Assembly (NCBI RefSeq): GCF_040954835.1
Contig: NC_090714.1
Coordinates: 3,646,501 to 3,710,500 of the forward strand
Reading direction: 5' to 3'
Length of the DNA stretch: 64,000 nucleotides
Source of the DNA: Lepisosteus oculatus
Lineage: Eukaryota > Chordata > Actinopteri > Semionotiformes > Lepisosteidae
Each line of letters begins with the position of its first letter. Within the stretch, counting starts at the first letter, position 1. Under the pieces are notes generated by a model. It saw only the letters and a program-made list of their open reading frames with translations. It searched no databases and had not been told where the DNA came from. Of the stretch, positions 14,229-26,867 are shown in pieces. The translations under genes and the position numbers were made by a program.

Positions 14229-16014
14229 AGTGAAGCATTATGAATTAAACACCAATATAATCCATCAGAGTGACTCTGGGCCACAAAATGCTATCATTCC
14301 TCAATCATGTTTTCCTAATCATAATCCTTGCAAGATCTTCACCCACATACCTATGAGAATCTCTGTTCCATAGACCACAAGGTACTGTAGTATTACCACA
14401 AAGGAGCCCACAGGACTTCCCCTTTTGCACACTGGACTACCCTACAATCTCTTCTTCACACTCTGAGTATCTTTCCTATAAATTTCAAACACAAGCCACC
14501 ATCCTCTACCTCCTGCTATTATCCACCAGCTCACTAATCCAGGGGCGTGGCCAGTCACCCACAGAGCCAATCATATCTGCTCATTTCCTCATGTGGAATC
14601 TCTCTCTCTCTCCCACTGGATGCCAATTATTCAATTAAGCCAGCTGTGTCTCGTTTCCACTCGGGCAGGTGGTTTTCAAACGAAGCCTCTACTTTCATCA
14701 TTACAGAATCAACCCCCCCCCCCCGTAAAGATTCGACACTCGCAGAGCTGAAAAGATGAACATGAGCCTATTTTTGTATAGTACAGAAAGACCTGCGATT
14801 TTCCGCATGAAAATGAGGATAATGATACCACTGGTACAGAAAACGACATTTTCAGAGAGTGTTACTGTCCCTACAGCACATATCACATTGTACTTCACAT
14901 GCTGTGAGCTTATTAAAAACTATTACTGTGAATGTGATGTCGATGACAGCCTGCCGACGGCAATGCTCACTGATTCCTTCTGACTCCTTTCTCTTGCCTC
15001 CTTGATGGTGGTGAGTCTGACGATACAGGTGTAATGTTAGTTGTCGGACCCTATGAATTATAGAAGCGGACATGGCAGCTGAGATACGCGTGCTCAAAGC
15101 CGTCCAGAAATCAACGAGAGAGCATTGTGTAATGCGCAGAAGTTTTCTGCCGCTGCATTCACAAATAACCCCGCGCAGCCCCCGGGTGTCTAATGAAAAA
15201 ACGAGTCTCGCAAACAGCCAGTCGTACCACAATGAACATCACCCAAGCATTTCTGCACGCAAAGCGAACAAAATCGCATTTTGTACAGCTTGACATTTTG
15301 TTTAGCATTAGTTTCTCAAGACAACCGCGCAGTGAGCGACGTCCTATAATAAAAGAGGAAAGCCGATAATTAAGAATTCATAGTGAGTGATAGAAAAAAT
15401 TTCTGTTTGCTATTTCAATGTCAAACTCGCGATAATTGAAGAGGCTTTTCCTTACTGCCTGCATACATTAAGAAACGGACATTCTGTGCTAGTCGGAGGC
15501 TCCATACGAATCATCTCCAAATTGTTTTGGGAGAGTAACAAAAATCTTGTGATGGTTCATCCACGACAGCAGCTTCCAGTATAGCCAGACCATGTTCTTA
15601 CTCACCAAAAGTACAAGCGCTCACTGTCAAAGTGGCTTACAAATGCCACTTAACAAGTGGGGGAAGACACGTGCAGGAAGTCAGCCCAGATACTGAAATC
15701 TCAGGACAAGAGTTAGGTCATCCCGTCAGGCCGCTGGAAACATAAATCCTGCAGTACAAAGTGTGTCCTTGTCGAGGTTCGAAGTGCCCAGGTTATTCAC
15801 AAAACGATATGATTTTCCTAGGACAGCGATGCAGTCAAAGTTACAGGCCAGTCTGTGGTGTTGACAGCCACAGTCTTGCTGTGTGTGTTTTGAATTGTTA
15901 TGCCCAACATAATTAGAATTGTTTTTTCTCCCACGCATTGTTAGGAAGGCACTTATTCCTGGTGGGAGTTGCAGCAGCCCAGAATCTCTCCCAAAAATAC
16001 AGAGTGCAAGACAG

Positions 16015-16190
16015 GGCACACACAGGGATAATTTGGAGACAGTAATTAACCTACCAGAATGGCACTAGGAATAGGAGGTAACCAGAGCTCTGGGCACAAA
16101 GAACCAGTAGAAACATGCAGACTCCACACAGAAGGTAGCCCAGTCTGGAATTGAACCCAGGGACCCTGGAGCTGTGCTAACATCTGCTTC
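16015..16190 (-). repeat. tRNA-headed SINE fragment
   Basis: Head-side half: taattaacctaccag, catgcagactccacacagaa, ctggaattgaacccagg, gctgtgctaaca. Confidence 0.65.
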
Positions 16191-16949
16191 TGCTATTTTT
16201 GTATTTGTTTTTAATTCAGCTGTTCTAGGTCACAGATCAGATGGGGAATGAGAAGAGGAAAACAAGACCCAGAGCAAGGATTGCTCAATACCTCTGGAAT
16301 TCATGTTGCAAAATCGTTCTCCTGCCTTGAAGCACAGTGATGTGATGTGGGATTCGGATTTGTTTGGAGTGCTTCCAGAACTTTGTATTCTTCTCCATGA
16401 CAGTCACCCAGCTGTAACACGACATCATGATTATTTGTTATTTTGTGGTAGACCCATGTCTTGTTAAACGAGTGAAAAGAATTAAGGGGTGATGTCACCC
16501 AGGATTCCCCGGTGAAAGGATTCCAGCAGGCTTGATCTCGCAGAACAAGGAAGAAAGCACTAACATAAGCTGACCGCAGACCTTCAACAGTGAGACAGGG
16601 ATTTCTAGCTGTAGTCTTCAGAGTCACCACAAAGATGGGTCTGAGTTCCCTGAAACCATGATTTGGTCAACTAGCAGCCCACTCAAAAGAAAACGTGCGC
16701 CTTTGGTTGGCATTACCACAGAAAACAAATGGTAAAACTCCCTGAAAACAACAGATGATAAACAAGATATCCTTTAAAAGGTATGTTCTGTATTTGTTAA
16801 CCCTGTTTAGACCACTGAAACCAGAGGCCAAGTCAATATAGCCAACGAACTGCGTTCTGTCATTTTACAGACATTTTCCTGTCCTTCCTTCCATCACAGC
16901 GTGACTCCACCGGGACATGCGGAGCAGTCAGTCTTTTGATGCGTCGGGC

Positions 16950-18240
16950 TCATCTGCTACACACGTGGGCTGTGTGACTCACAGGCTGGGAGATGCTTCC
17001 GAGAGATAAATCCTTTCTAGGGAAGAGCTCTGCTCTCCACAGCAGGGCCGTGACTTAGACCACTGAGACTGGTGCCTTTCAGGCTCGGAGGGCGGTGCCG
17101 AGTTAAGAGGTTGAGAGGGAGTCAGTGTAACGTGCCTCCTGGCCTTAAAAGAGACTGGCATGGAGACGTCACTCGCCTGGGACTCCCAGCAACATTCGAG
17201 CCCTCTGTGGTGAGAGGTCGGTCTTTCCGCACAGCACGTTTATCTACTGCGCTGCTATTGGGCTGTTCTGCTCTGTTCAGACACTTCCAGAGGCCTGACA
17301 GACAGCAGAGTGAGTCTTGGCCAGGGACGAGCTGCACATCTCACACTCGCTACTGCCCTGAGAGACTAGAGGGTGTCACTGTGGCTCAGCTCAGTCTCCC
17401 AGGATTCAACAGCACGGCTGCGTCTTCTGACGAAGCACAAGCGCTCTGCTCCCCGTTAAGCTCGGGGATTAGAAGTAGATGGAAGTCTTTGGCTCCTCTG
17501 CTCCCAGGCGGGCGACGGAGGCCGGGGCACAGCTGGAACTAGGCCCCGCGAGGTGGAGGGAAAAATCTGCCAGAGTGGCGGAAAAAAAAAAACGGCCTCC
17601 TCTCCATGGATTTTCCCAGTTCAAGCCTGAGCTTGACCACTGACTCACTGCGCGTCGCCAACAGCAATGGCCACCCTTGGAGAGGGATGTGACAGTGGCA
17701 TTCAGACAAAGCCCCCTACCCGGAGGCTCTGAAAATTTCGCTGGAAGTGGGAGAGCAGCTAACAAAACGAAGGGCCCCAATCCCATTTATATAAAGCACT
17801 CCCCAATGACCTTATCTCTGTCTATTTTTAGCACAGTCCCTGAAGCTGAAAGCTTCCGCGCTCTATTAAAAGAAGCCCACGGTGCTGTAGGCGTTCTTCC
17901 TGGGTGCTCAAGGGTGTGAATACTGAAACAGCGACAGAGAGGGGGGACGTGTCGGGGGCAGATGGCTGAACCTAAAGCCGCGCGGATCCGCGGCGCTAAA
18001 TATTTCCCACGCTTGGAATCGGCTCTCAGGCCCACAAATGCAACACGCCGACGACAACAGTCGGACAAACGGGCAATTGTTCTGAAGGGCGCATGGAAAA
18101 TGTGGCTCCTAGACAGTTCAAGGCGAGGTTATAGTTCTTCCGACCGCTGTTTTTAGAAATTGAAGCAACCCAGCGGACCGTCGCAAACCCCCGAAGCAGC
18201 AAGCGAGAAATGAAGATGCTCCTAAAATGAGGAGCATCCG
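16950..18240. other. GC-richer segment without a recognised gene
   Basis: CpGs cluster at 17.2-17.55 and 17.94-18.1 kb (agccgcgcggatccgcggcg). The 156-codon plus frame at 17072-17542 shows no domain and no splice partner. Confidence 0.35.
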
Positions 18241-18544
18241 ATCTCTAAAAGCTGCTTATTCCTGGTGGGCGTCATGGCAACCAGTGCCTATCCTGGAAGT
18301 ACAGGCCACAAGGCCGGTTCTACTCTCTGGATGAGACGCCCGTCCACCTTGCACACGCAGGAACAATTGATAGACACAGGCCCGTCTTTGGAAGGTGAGG
18401 GGAAACAGGAACATCCGGAAAAACCGCCCCTGGACACAGGAGGAACAGACAAACTTAACAACAAAGAAATCCCTTAACCGGGCGGCTGTGAGGTTCAGTG
18501 TCTGGCTGAGGGATGCAGAAGTCCAATGAATCCCTCTCTACAGA

Positions 18545-18825
18545 CAGCAAATTGTGCGTGAACTCCTGCAGAACCCCAGTCCCCAGTCTGGGGTCCATAG
18601 CCTGTCTCAACATGCAATGGGAGAAAGGCAGGACACACCTTGGATGGGACGCCAGTCCATTGCCGGGCAGTCATGGGCAGAGACACCCACAAGCGGGCCA
18701 AGGAGGAAGCCCATGTGAATACAGGGAGAACATACGAACTCCACGCAGACAGAACCCCAGGATTTGAATTCAGGGCCCCAGATCTGTGAGGCAGCGATGC
18801 CAACTGCTGTGCCACTGTCCCACCC
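18545..18825 (-). repeat. tRNA-headed SINE, nearly full length
   Basis: Minus orientation, with ttggatgggacgccagtcca, gaactccacgcagacagaac, tttgaattcagggccc, gaggcagcgatgccaactgc, gtgccactgtccc. Confidence 0.75.
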
Positions 18826-19199
18826 TATTTCTAGCAACAGTAAATTAGAATTGTTATATGACCTTATTGTTTTTGAGCTTGTTGATTCGCTGGCCAATTT
18901 CAGCACTGCTGAAATCTACATCGTGTTTCACTGAATACACTAGGCAGAGGTGTCTTGGCTTAAATCAGCAACCTCTGTACTACAAGGCTCATCACTGCCA
19001 TTGCTTTTTGGTTTTCTTATGGCAAGTCATATTTCATGGTGAGAAATACTTTGATTTGCCCTGGAACTTAGATAAAACTTAATTGAGACAAGTTCCAATG
19101 ATGCACGGAGTCTTCTGTGGCCTCTGATGTGGTGTTTATTCAAATGTTTTTGCTAGCCTGCTGGGTCATTGCTTAGGAAGAGAAAGAGACCGACACAGG

Positions 19200-20120
19200 A
19201 AATGCTTCAACATAATATCTTTATATTTAATACAGTTTAAAATACTTTTAAATGCATGTATAAATATGTATATACAGTTTATATAAACAACAGAGGCTAA
19301 TGCAAAACTAGTGTACATATACACATACATTCAGTATCTGATACAGTAAATTACAAATTCCTTACATCTGCAAGTTTAACTGCAACATACCTTTAAAACA
19401 GAGACTTAAACTGAAAATAAGAGGTAGTTTTCTTCTTTGTGGCAAACTGCTAGGGTACTGACAAGCACTACATTAGACGGACTAAATCTGCATTCTGTCA
19501 TTTCATTGTACATTTATTTAACAAAAGATTTGTATACAGAAGTGTGCAAAGCGATTAGAATGTACCACTTTCTGTGTGGTTTAGATGTTAGAGTCAAGAT
19601 TCATGAGACTAAAATTTCGTCAGGAAACGTGATTACAATAGACATGTTAAAGATTGTCTACATTATTTAAGAAATCAAATCTACCACACGCGCCAATGAT
19701 TCTCAATAGCAGTAGAAATGTAAAAAAAAAGCCACCAGCCATACAATGCAGTAGACTGCAGTTTGGCATTACTCAGCATCCAGGAATGCATGGAATTATT
19801 GATAGGAATAAGTCGTTCAGCTGATCGTACTATACTGTCTGGGAAGAATTCCACATTCCCATTGTTTCCAAGCAATGTCTCCGTCCGGGGTTAGTATACT
19901 TTCTGACACGTTTGCAAAACGCTTTGTTGATAAAGTGCAGTCACTATAATGACAATCCTTTGGGTGTTCTGATATTTTTACACACTGAAATAGTACATAT
20001 GCTTACTTCACTGCAGTGCAAAAGACTTACATATCCTAGTCACAATTAGGAGATATAGTATGTGCATGGTGTGAAGGTCCAGAATTTAATCAAATCCTCC
20101 ACCAGGCGGTTATGCTGTTA
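19200..20120 (-). other. AU-rich 3' UTR-like segment, minus strand
   Basis: Read on the minus strand it is unique-looking AU-rich sequence with a Pumilio-type TGTATATA (19276-19269), AATAAA at 19518-19513 and 19140-19135, and ATTAAA near 19.23 kb. No coding exon belongs to it. It could be a distal 3' end of the TMEM100-like transcript or a noncoding RNA. Confidence 0.3.
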
Positions 20121-20599
20121 TCTTATTATTATAACAGCTTTAGCTGGGGTGCGAAGAAAGCAGGCCTGTTGTTTAGTCATCTTTAAATGGAGTTTATGAC
20201 GAAGCTTTGGGAGAAATGCTGGCAACCCCATTACCTTTCATCCCGCTGCTCTTTCTTTGTAATCCTCCACGGCCACTTCCCAAACCGCTATAAAAAAATC
20301 CCAGTCGGCCTCCCTCTTCCTCACATTCATTTCTCTATCGCATCTCTCCTCCACCTCATCTCCCCCTTTGCAGCTGTCCCTTGGGTTAATATCACTCCTC
20401 ATGGGCATCCTGACCTCCTCACCCCACAGCCAGTGGGTGAAGCCAAAACCCCAGAGGGCAGAGGGCATTAGCTCAACATTTTTCAAACATTCTTCACGTA
20501 CAATAACGCGCCCTGATCATGATCTTCAAGGTCTTGATCACAGTAACCCAAAGTACACTATGCTTGAATAGCAGACAAGAGGTGAGGTTGTAGCTGATC

Positions 20600-23220
20600 C
20601 ATCACATTGACCAATCGGATCTAATTGACACATTATCAGGTATGTCTTGTCCTTGGCATCAACATATCCACAAAGCTTAAAGGCTACTTGTTGTACACCA
20701 GAATGCTTCCTTTTCATAATTGTCAGATTAAAACGAAATGGCTACAGTGTCGGTACCACAGACTTGTGCTACTTCATATAGAAGGAAAAAATATTGAGTG
20801 AAAAGAGCAGCAAAACGCCTAAGACCATTGCACAGCAGTGTATATGTGTGAATAAATGTGACCCAGAACACATTTGCAGGTACACATTACACAGGAAAAC
20901 AGGACTTATTTTATTTGCTCTCTCTTTCTTAATCGGCGATAGAGCTGCTGTTGAACACGTGTTGAACGCCTTTCATCTGGGTCAGCACATTCCTGACAAA
21001 ATAGGGTTGTTTTGAGGCAAACATCTACCCAAATAGAAATTTACAAGTATTTATTTCAGAGGCCCTCCCTGTTGAAATCGGGCCTCAGCTGTGTTTCGGC
21101 TGTCCTCCAGGGGAAGGACACCATGCCCTGTGTTTGCAGGTACGTCGCCAGGTCTTTTCATATCTGTCCAGCCTGCCCAGGCAGCGTGACAGACCCCCAG
21201 ACGTGTGTAGTACTGCATTCAGAGCACGCAGGGCTCTTTTTTTCTGAATGAGCAAGAAGGGTTTTTTTCTCTCTCCCATGAATGCAGATAGAGCAGCCTG
21301 CTGTCATCCAGCAGTTAACTCTTCCCCTGCCAGACAGAAGTGAGGCCGCCATAGAGAGAGAGTGAACAAGCAGGGAAGAGCACTCCCTTCCTGGGAGACA
21401 CAAAGGCTGGGCGACTGGCTGTCACCTCACCATTTTACATTTGCAAGCCTGAAGCAGTAACGGGACGTGAGCACAGTATTAGACCCCCACACCCCTATCT
21501 GAAAACTGGCAGAAAGTGGCACAGCCCCTGTCCCACCTGTCGTGCCAGAACGAGCTTTTACAATGATCAGATTTGATTAAGGAGGGCACATAACGATAGA
21601 CTGTACAGCAAATTCCACACGGGCTCCTCTCTCTACTGTGGATTAATCGGCACCTTTGCGGATATTCAACCACAAACTCTCGACCTGTCAAAACTCAAAA
21701 GTTCGAGGCCGTCCGTGGCGAAGACGAAGTGGTGTTTGGCTTAACGCCGCTTGGCTGACACCCCCAGGACTGAGGAGGTGACCAAGGGGGCAGCGACAGA
21801 AGTCGAAATGGGGTGGAGGAAGGAAAAGAGAGGTTTGCTTATCCAATATATCGTTTTCGAGAACTGCCATCAGGAATGACTATAATTCGGAACAGCCAGG
21901 TCAAAGAGAGGCTTGGTTGTCGTCATCCCTCACTAGGAATAACAGCCCCCAGGAATTAAGGATACTGAAAGGATTACAGAGTGTTTAGTCAAAATTTGGC
22001 TTAACCTGCTGGGCTGAGGGCTGACCTCCTGGCCGGGGGACGAAGGGGCAGCTGCAGAGGTGGCACTGGAGGAGACGTGTGCGAGGGACAGAAGGGGATC
22101 ACGTCCAGTATTTCTAGTGTTTTAGGAGAGGAAATGAGGTCAGCAGTGATGATGAATTACTGACAGCTGCGTCCGATTGAACGTAGCTGATGATCAACCT
22201 TTCGTTATAAACCCCATTTAAGGACTTTGTTTTCATACCAGGACGATGGGTCGGCAGCCAAGGAGCACCCGAGTTGATTTTTATATTTAAAAATGGGAAA
22301 CTGAGCTAATGACACCAGAAGCAGATTGCAAACTTGCCTGGAAAAGAACCGCAAGAAAGCAGCCTGAAAGATCCTACATCAGATTAGGTCCTTAACGAGC
22401 CTTTTGTCTCATCGGAGGATGCCGAAGAAATAAATGACTTTGTAAGGATGAGTCCCCCCCTCCCAACATGAAAGGTTGGGAGGCACAATGCCTGTCTGCT
22501 TTTAGGGACTGCTACTCAAGCAGACGTCTTCTATTAAGGGGATAAGAAACAAGCCAGTGAAACATTACTGTCACCCGATTTATCGGATGAAGAAATTCAT
22601 TAGGCTTTTTACCTTCCACAGCTTTCCTCAAAGACATGAGGTGCAATATATTCAAATATTCTTTTTTTGCCCAAATAGTCATTTTTGCTATGCTGTGTCG
22701 CAAAAACCTGTGTTAACAATACTAAATAGCTGACTACATTCGGTAGCTGAATCTGGTATTGTTTAGAAAATACCCTCCTGTTTTACTGAAGGCAGGGTTA
22801 GAAAACACCATAATCAACCATAGCTATGTGGTTGGATTGGGGAATAGGCAGGGAATATGAGGTAATTAATATGTTTTTTTATTTAATAAGCAGGCTTAGA
22901 GCCACAGTTACATTATGTGCCTTTAAGACTCATTGTACAGCAGAATTTAAAATCTGTGTGCTGTAGTTCTCAGCAGAGATTTTTGCTTTTGCTTATGCTT
23001 TTATAGGCACTATAATTTTTTGTATATTTTTGGCAAATTTGTATCTAAATTTGCTATGCATTTTGAAAAAGGAATGCAACGAGATATTTCAGGAACTTTC
23101 ACAGCAAATGTAGGAACGCTTATGCAAGTCAGCTGAAAGAAGGATTTAACATTTACAGCTTCGCTCCATGCTCTTAATAAGGACACAAGAAGACTGTGGT
23201 TTTAGCAAGGCAGTAAGTAT
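20600..23220. other. No gene seen
   Basis: Mixed unique-looking DNA with purine-rich pockets (21.7-22.1 kb). No exon or repeat family recognised. Confidence 0.4.
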
Positions 23221-23404
23221 TTTAATGAGGATGGCACAGTGTGTTGAGGCCATACTGGCATCCTTGTACTATTAAACCTCTCTTGCACTCTGACTCTACA
23301 CTGCACACAGATCAGGCAGAAAGTTTGAACAGCAGGTATGACCTAAGAAGGCAGTGCTAGGAATCTAGCAGTGCTTTCTGCATTTTTAAGAATAGATATT
23401 GCAC

Positions 23405-25071
23405 ACCTGCACCATTCCTACTTACTTTTTAATATATACACAGTTGAATAAAGCGTTACACCAGCTGTTAAATACTGTACACAGCTTCATTGTAAATTTC
23501 TGATGAAAAACCATAGAAAACGACATAACAAAAATACAGCTTAGGGCTTAAGTGAATCTGAAAACTACCCATACTTAGCTAACCAATACAGAACCGACCC
23601 AGGGTTAATAGCATTCACAAATACTGTCGAACCAAGGATATCGGGATGTTCAGCCAACAGACCTCGCAGTCGACAAACCTGTCTGTTCGGTTCCTAGCCC
23701 CTCGGCTCGCTAATGCCCCTGCTTGGCTGTCGTCGGCTGTTTCCACAGAGAGCTGGCGCGGACTGTCTCCCGGCAGGAAAGGGAAGAAAGGAGTGGGCGA
23801 CAAAAGGTTAACATCCATTTGAAATCCCCCCTTTTGGGCTCTGAGCCACGAGAAGGGAGGGGGGGAGGGAGCTGGCGGCCTCTCGGAGCAAACAGAAAGC
23901 GGGGCTCTTGCTGAGTCTGGTTCCTGCCGCGTGCAGGGGGACCCCCCCTCCGTGGGCCAGTCCAGTGGGGTTGGCAGTCAGCGGGAGCAGCGGGCATCAG
24001 GCATCAGGCAGGATGAGAGGCCAGACTGACGTGGTGACAGAAGCACATGCTCCTCTCCCACACACCTTGCACACACAAGGCACTGTGGTCGAATTCAGGC
24101 AGATCTTGTTCTTTTAAGGGGGCTGAGGCACTGCTGCCAGGAGGGATCTCAGACTTGTTTCCGTGTGACCCCCCTGGGCTCTGGAGAGCCCCGTGTCCCA
24201 TCCTGGGCCGGCCATGGAGCTCCCGACAGCGAGACGACGGAAGAGCGCCGAAACCGTCTCTTACGGGTTGCTGCCCCCAGCGCGGTTTCTCTGTGTGAGC
24301 GGCAGCACCAGCTCTCACGGGTCGGGACTCCAAAGCGAAAGTTAACCTCCGCGTCAGACGGGGCTTCTTTCCAAACGCTTCCCGAACGCAGCCGGAGCTT
24401 ATCAGCTAGCTCAGACGGACATTTGTGATCTCGGTGGAGTTGGGAAAGGCATTCAGCCAGGACTGGGAGTTCTGGCGCTGAAGTCCCTCTGCGGGGGGGG
24501 AGGGGAAAGTGAAAGAGACTTCTCCTTCAAGCAAAAAAAGCAAGTTGCAGAACATACCAGGTTCGGTGTCCAGTGGCACAATATCTGTAGTGTCACCAGG
24601 TGCCCTGCTCTGCCAGTGGATCCTTCTCAGACATGTGAAGTTAGGAAGCCAGCTTTCCCTGCCTGTCAGAACACTCTACTCAGACCGCCTGCGTCCGCGT
24701 GCGCCTGTGGGGGGGGAGGGTCTGTCGTCTTCTTTTCCATTGAAGAGAAAAAGAGAAGAGCTTGTGACAAAAGCAGTTGAAAGACCCCCGCGGATCAGGC
24801 AGTTTCTTTCTTCCCAGCAGATATCCTGCGGCCAGCCGAATTGTCCGGCTGGGGGCAGCAGGTGGCCGACGTTCCGGAAGGAGCAAAGCGAGGAAAAGCG
24901 CCGGAGAAGTGGGAAAGAGGGTGCCAGGAGGGCACCTCCTGTATCACCCAGTCGCCCCGCAGTTCTGTTCAATCCCACAGCCGAGGCGACCAGTGGCTTA
25001 ACCCCTCACCCACTACAGACACTGCTCGAGTCCAGGTCCAAGGTGGGGGGGCACAGTCTTGTGTCTGCTCT
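23405..25071 (-). other. Possible 3' UTR of the TMEM100-like gene
   Basis: The stretch after the stop codon is GC-rich to about 23.7 kb, then AU-rich on the minus strand. Candidate poly(A) signals ATTAAA lie at 23433-23428 and 23226-23221. Plus-strand open frames here (for example 24509-25234) look like antisense artefacts. Confidence 0.4.
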
Positions 25072-25452
25072 TCACAGGGGGCAGTGCTCTGAGCTGAAGG
25101 AGCCCCCCTCCTTCTTTTTCCTCCTCTTCCTCTTGTGCACCTGCCAGCAGGCCGTGGCCATGGCCAGCAGGGCGAGCCCCATCCCCAGCAGCACCACGGA
25201 CACCACCTTGGCCTGCTGCAGGTTGTTGAAGTAGAAGGTGACGCCCGTGCCCGCCACCCCGATCACCAGCGAGATGACGCCGAAAGGGAAGATGCAGCGG
25301 TACCAGGACTTCTCCGCGCCCCCCGTGGCCTGGGCCAGCCGCTCCAGGGTGGAGAGGGGCTCGGGGGGTTTGGGGGTCCCATCTGAGGCGGCATCCTGGG
25401 CTTCTGGGGCCTGAGTCTGCCGGCAGGCCAGAGGTCCGGACTTGCAACCCAT
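25072..25452 (-). CDS. TMEM100-like small two-pass membrane protein, single coding exon
   Basis: 126 residues. Residues 1-40 are a P/A/Q-rich head beginning MGCKSG. Near residue 42 starts TGGAEKSWYRCIFPF, the counterpart of the TMEM100 signature TGGTELSCYRCIIPF. Two hydrophobic helices follow (about 55-77 and 83-102), joined by a short loop with FYFNN, then CWQV and a basic tail HKRKRRKKK. In mammals TMEM100 acts in BMP/ALK1 vascular signalling and modulates TRPA1-TRPV1; whether this relative does is unknown. The start at 25452 has G at -3 and +4; a longer frame to 25542 would add 30 residues unlike the family. The N-terminus differs from TMEM100, so this is probably a paralog. Myristoylation at Gly2 and palmitoylation at Cys3 are possible. 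Confidence 0.82.
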   Translation of the reverse strand: MGCKSGPLACRQTQAPEAQDAASDGTPKPPEPLSTLERLAQATGGAEKSWYRCIFPFGVISLVIGVAGTGVTFYFNNLQQAKVVSVVLLGMGLALLAMATACWQVHKRKRRKKKEGGSFSSEHCPL

Positions 25453-25584
25453 TACACCAGGAGTCGCTGAGGGAGCCCGCTCATTGTCAAGGAGAGGAAA
25501 GGCAGCTGGAAAAGACGGCCACAAAAATGCAGCCAGCAGCACTGAAGCTCACTCTGCGTGCTGCCTCCCGGATCGCCAACAACA

Positions 25585-25705
25585 CATTTTCAACTCCTGC
25601 GCTGGGCTGAGGGGAGATATAAGCAGACGAGGGGAGGGGGGGGGGCCGGGAGGGGCGGGCCCCCGCGCTGCCATTGGCTGCTGCCCCGTGTGTGATGTCA
25701 CAGCT
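25585..25705 (-). promoter_or_regulatory. Promoter of the TMEM100-like gene
   Basis: On the minus strand, in order toward the gene: a CRE-like TGACATCA (25700-25693), a CCAAT box in AGCCAATGG (25679-25671), a GC box (25660-25651) and a TATA-like CTTATATC (25623-25616). Transcription would begin near 25.585 kb, leaving a 5' UTR of about 130 nt. Motif order and spacing are typical; the start site is inferred. Confidence 0.6.
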
Positions 25706-26867
25706 AGTGGAGGGGAGGGAGGCGAGCAGAAGGCTGGGGGGGAGTTAACTGTTCGCTGGCCGAGCTGCTTTAACGCAGCCCTCTCCAGCTCAATGAGCCC
25801 TTTCCCGGCCAGGTGAGGCCGAGCTTTTTATGACAGGGGAGCTTTGCTGCTGTTCTTCCCAATAAACGCCCAGTCCAAAGCTCTGCTGCTTTTTAGAAAG
25901 ACATTTACTGGGAGCGGCAGGGGCCTGCTTGTGTACTTGTGCTCTCTGGTCGGGAATATTGCTGGCCTTCCCCCGAGCTCCATCAGTCTTTCATCTTATC
26001 TGTGGGGAAAAGTGCCATCAGTGGCATGTGTGAACCAGACAGGAAAGGAAGGGGGCAAATGCGAATTCCCAGAACGAGCTCCCACAGCCACACACCTACA
26101 CAGGTCCTTTTTCGATGCCCAGTCTGCCTGCTGCTTTGATGACACACCAACTGTCATAGCAGCCAGCACACGGGGGCAGAGGAGGAAGAGTGGGCCGGGA
26201 GGGGATGGTGGGAAGAATTCTACAGCGGGGTTGTCTTCTCGCGGCTCAGATTTCTCAACAGTCCTCTATTGCCGATGCAGTGGTGATGAGCAGTGGGGAT
26301 TACCATTCTCTTTTTAAGGGGATTGTTCGGGTACACAAACGTGCAGTTTTAGAGATCTGGAAATGGGGGGCAGTTAGCAACAACGCAGAGAGAAAACCGG
26401 TGGTGAAAAGGCTTAAAAACAATTTTAAAGCGATTGGCGATCTGTTTCCCTTCGAGAAGCAGAAGTCGCTATCCCTGGAGCATGCTGTAAGTGATTCTGG
26501 AAGTGCTATTTCTTCCCTCCTATTTTTTTTCACAACGTGCGGTTTCTGGGGGATCAGTTGTGTGGGCTTGTTAATTCTTCTTCTCTTCTTATATGAGAAA
26601 ATAATTACAGAGAACAGTGAGAAAACACTGCTCACATGTGGTGGGTGAAAATTGAATTAATCTAAATAAAAGGATCTGAGCTATTGGGTAATAGCACCAG
26701 ATCTGCTTCATTTGTTCAAAAGCAGGAATGATCGGTAACAGACCCCACATCATCCTGAAGGCTCCCATGTGGTCGCTTACAACGAGCGATTTGTAAGCGT
26801 GTGAGTGCCGCTGATCCTGGACAGCTAGAAGTCACCTTGACTCATTGTGCACAGGCACTCATTGCCT

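Noticed and set aside
17072-17542. 156-codon plus open frame in a GC-rich segment
   Set aside because: No recognisable domain, no splice partner, biased composition.
24509-25234. 241-codon plus-strand open frame, the longest in the window
   Set aside because: It runs antisense over the TMEM100-like gene and its GC-rich 3' region, has no domain, and its composition follows the opposite strand.
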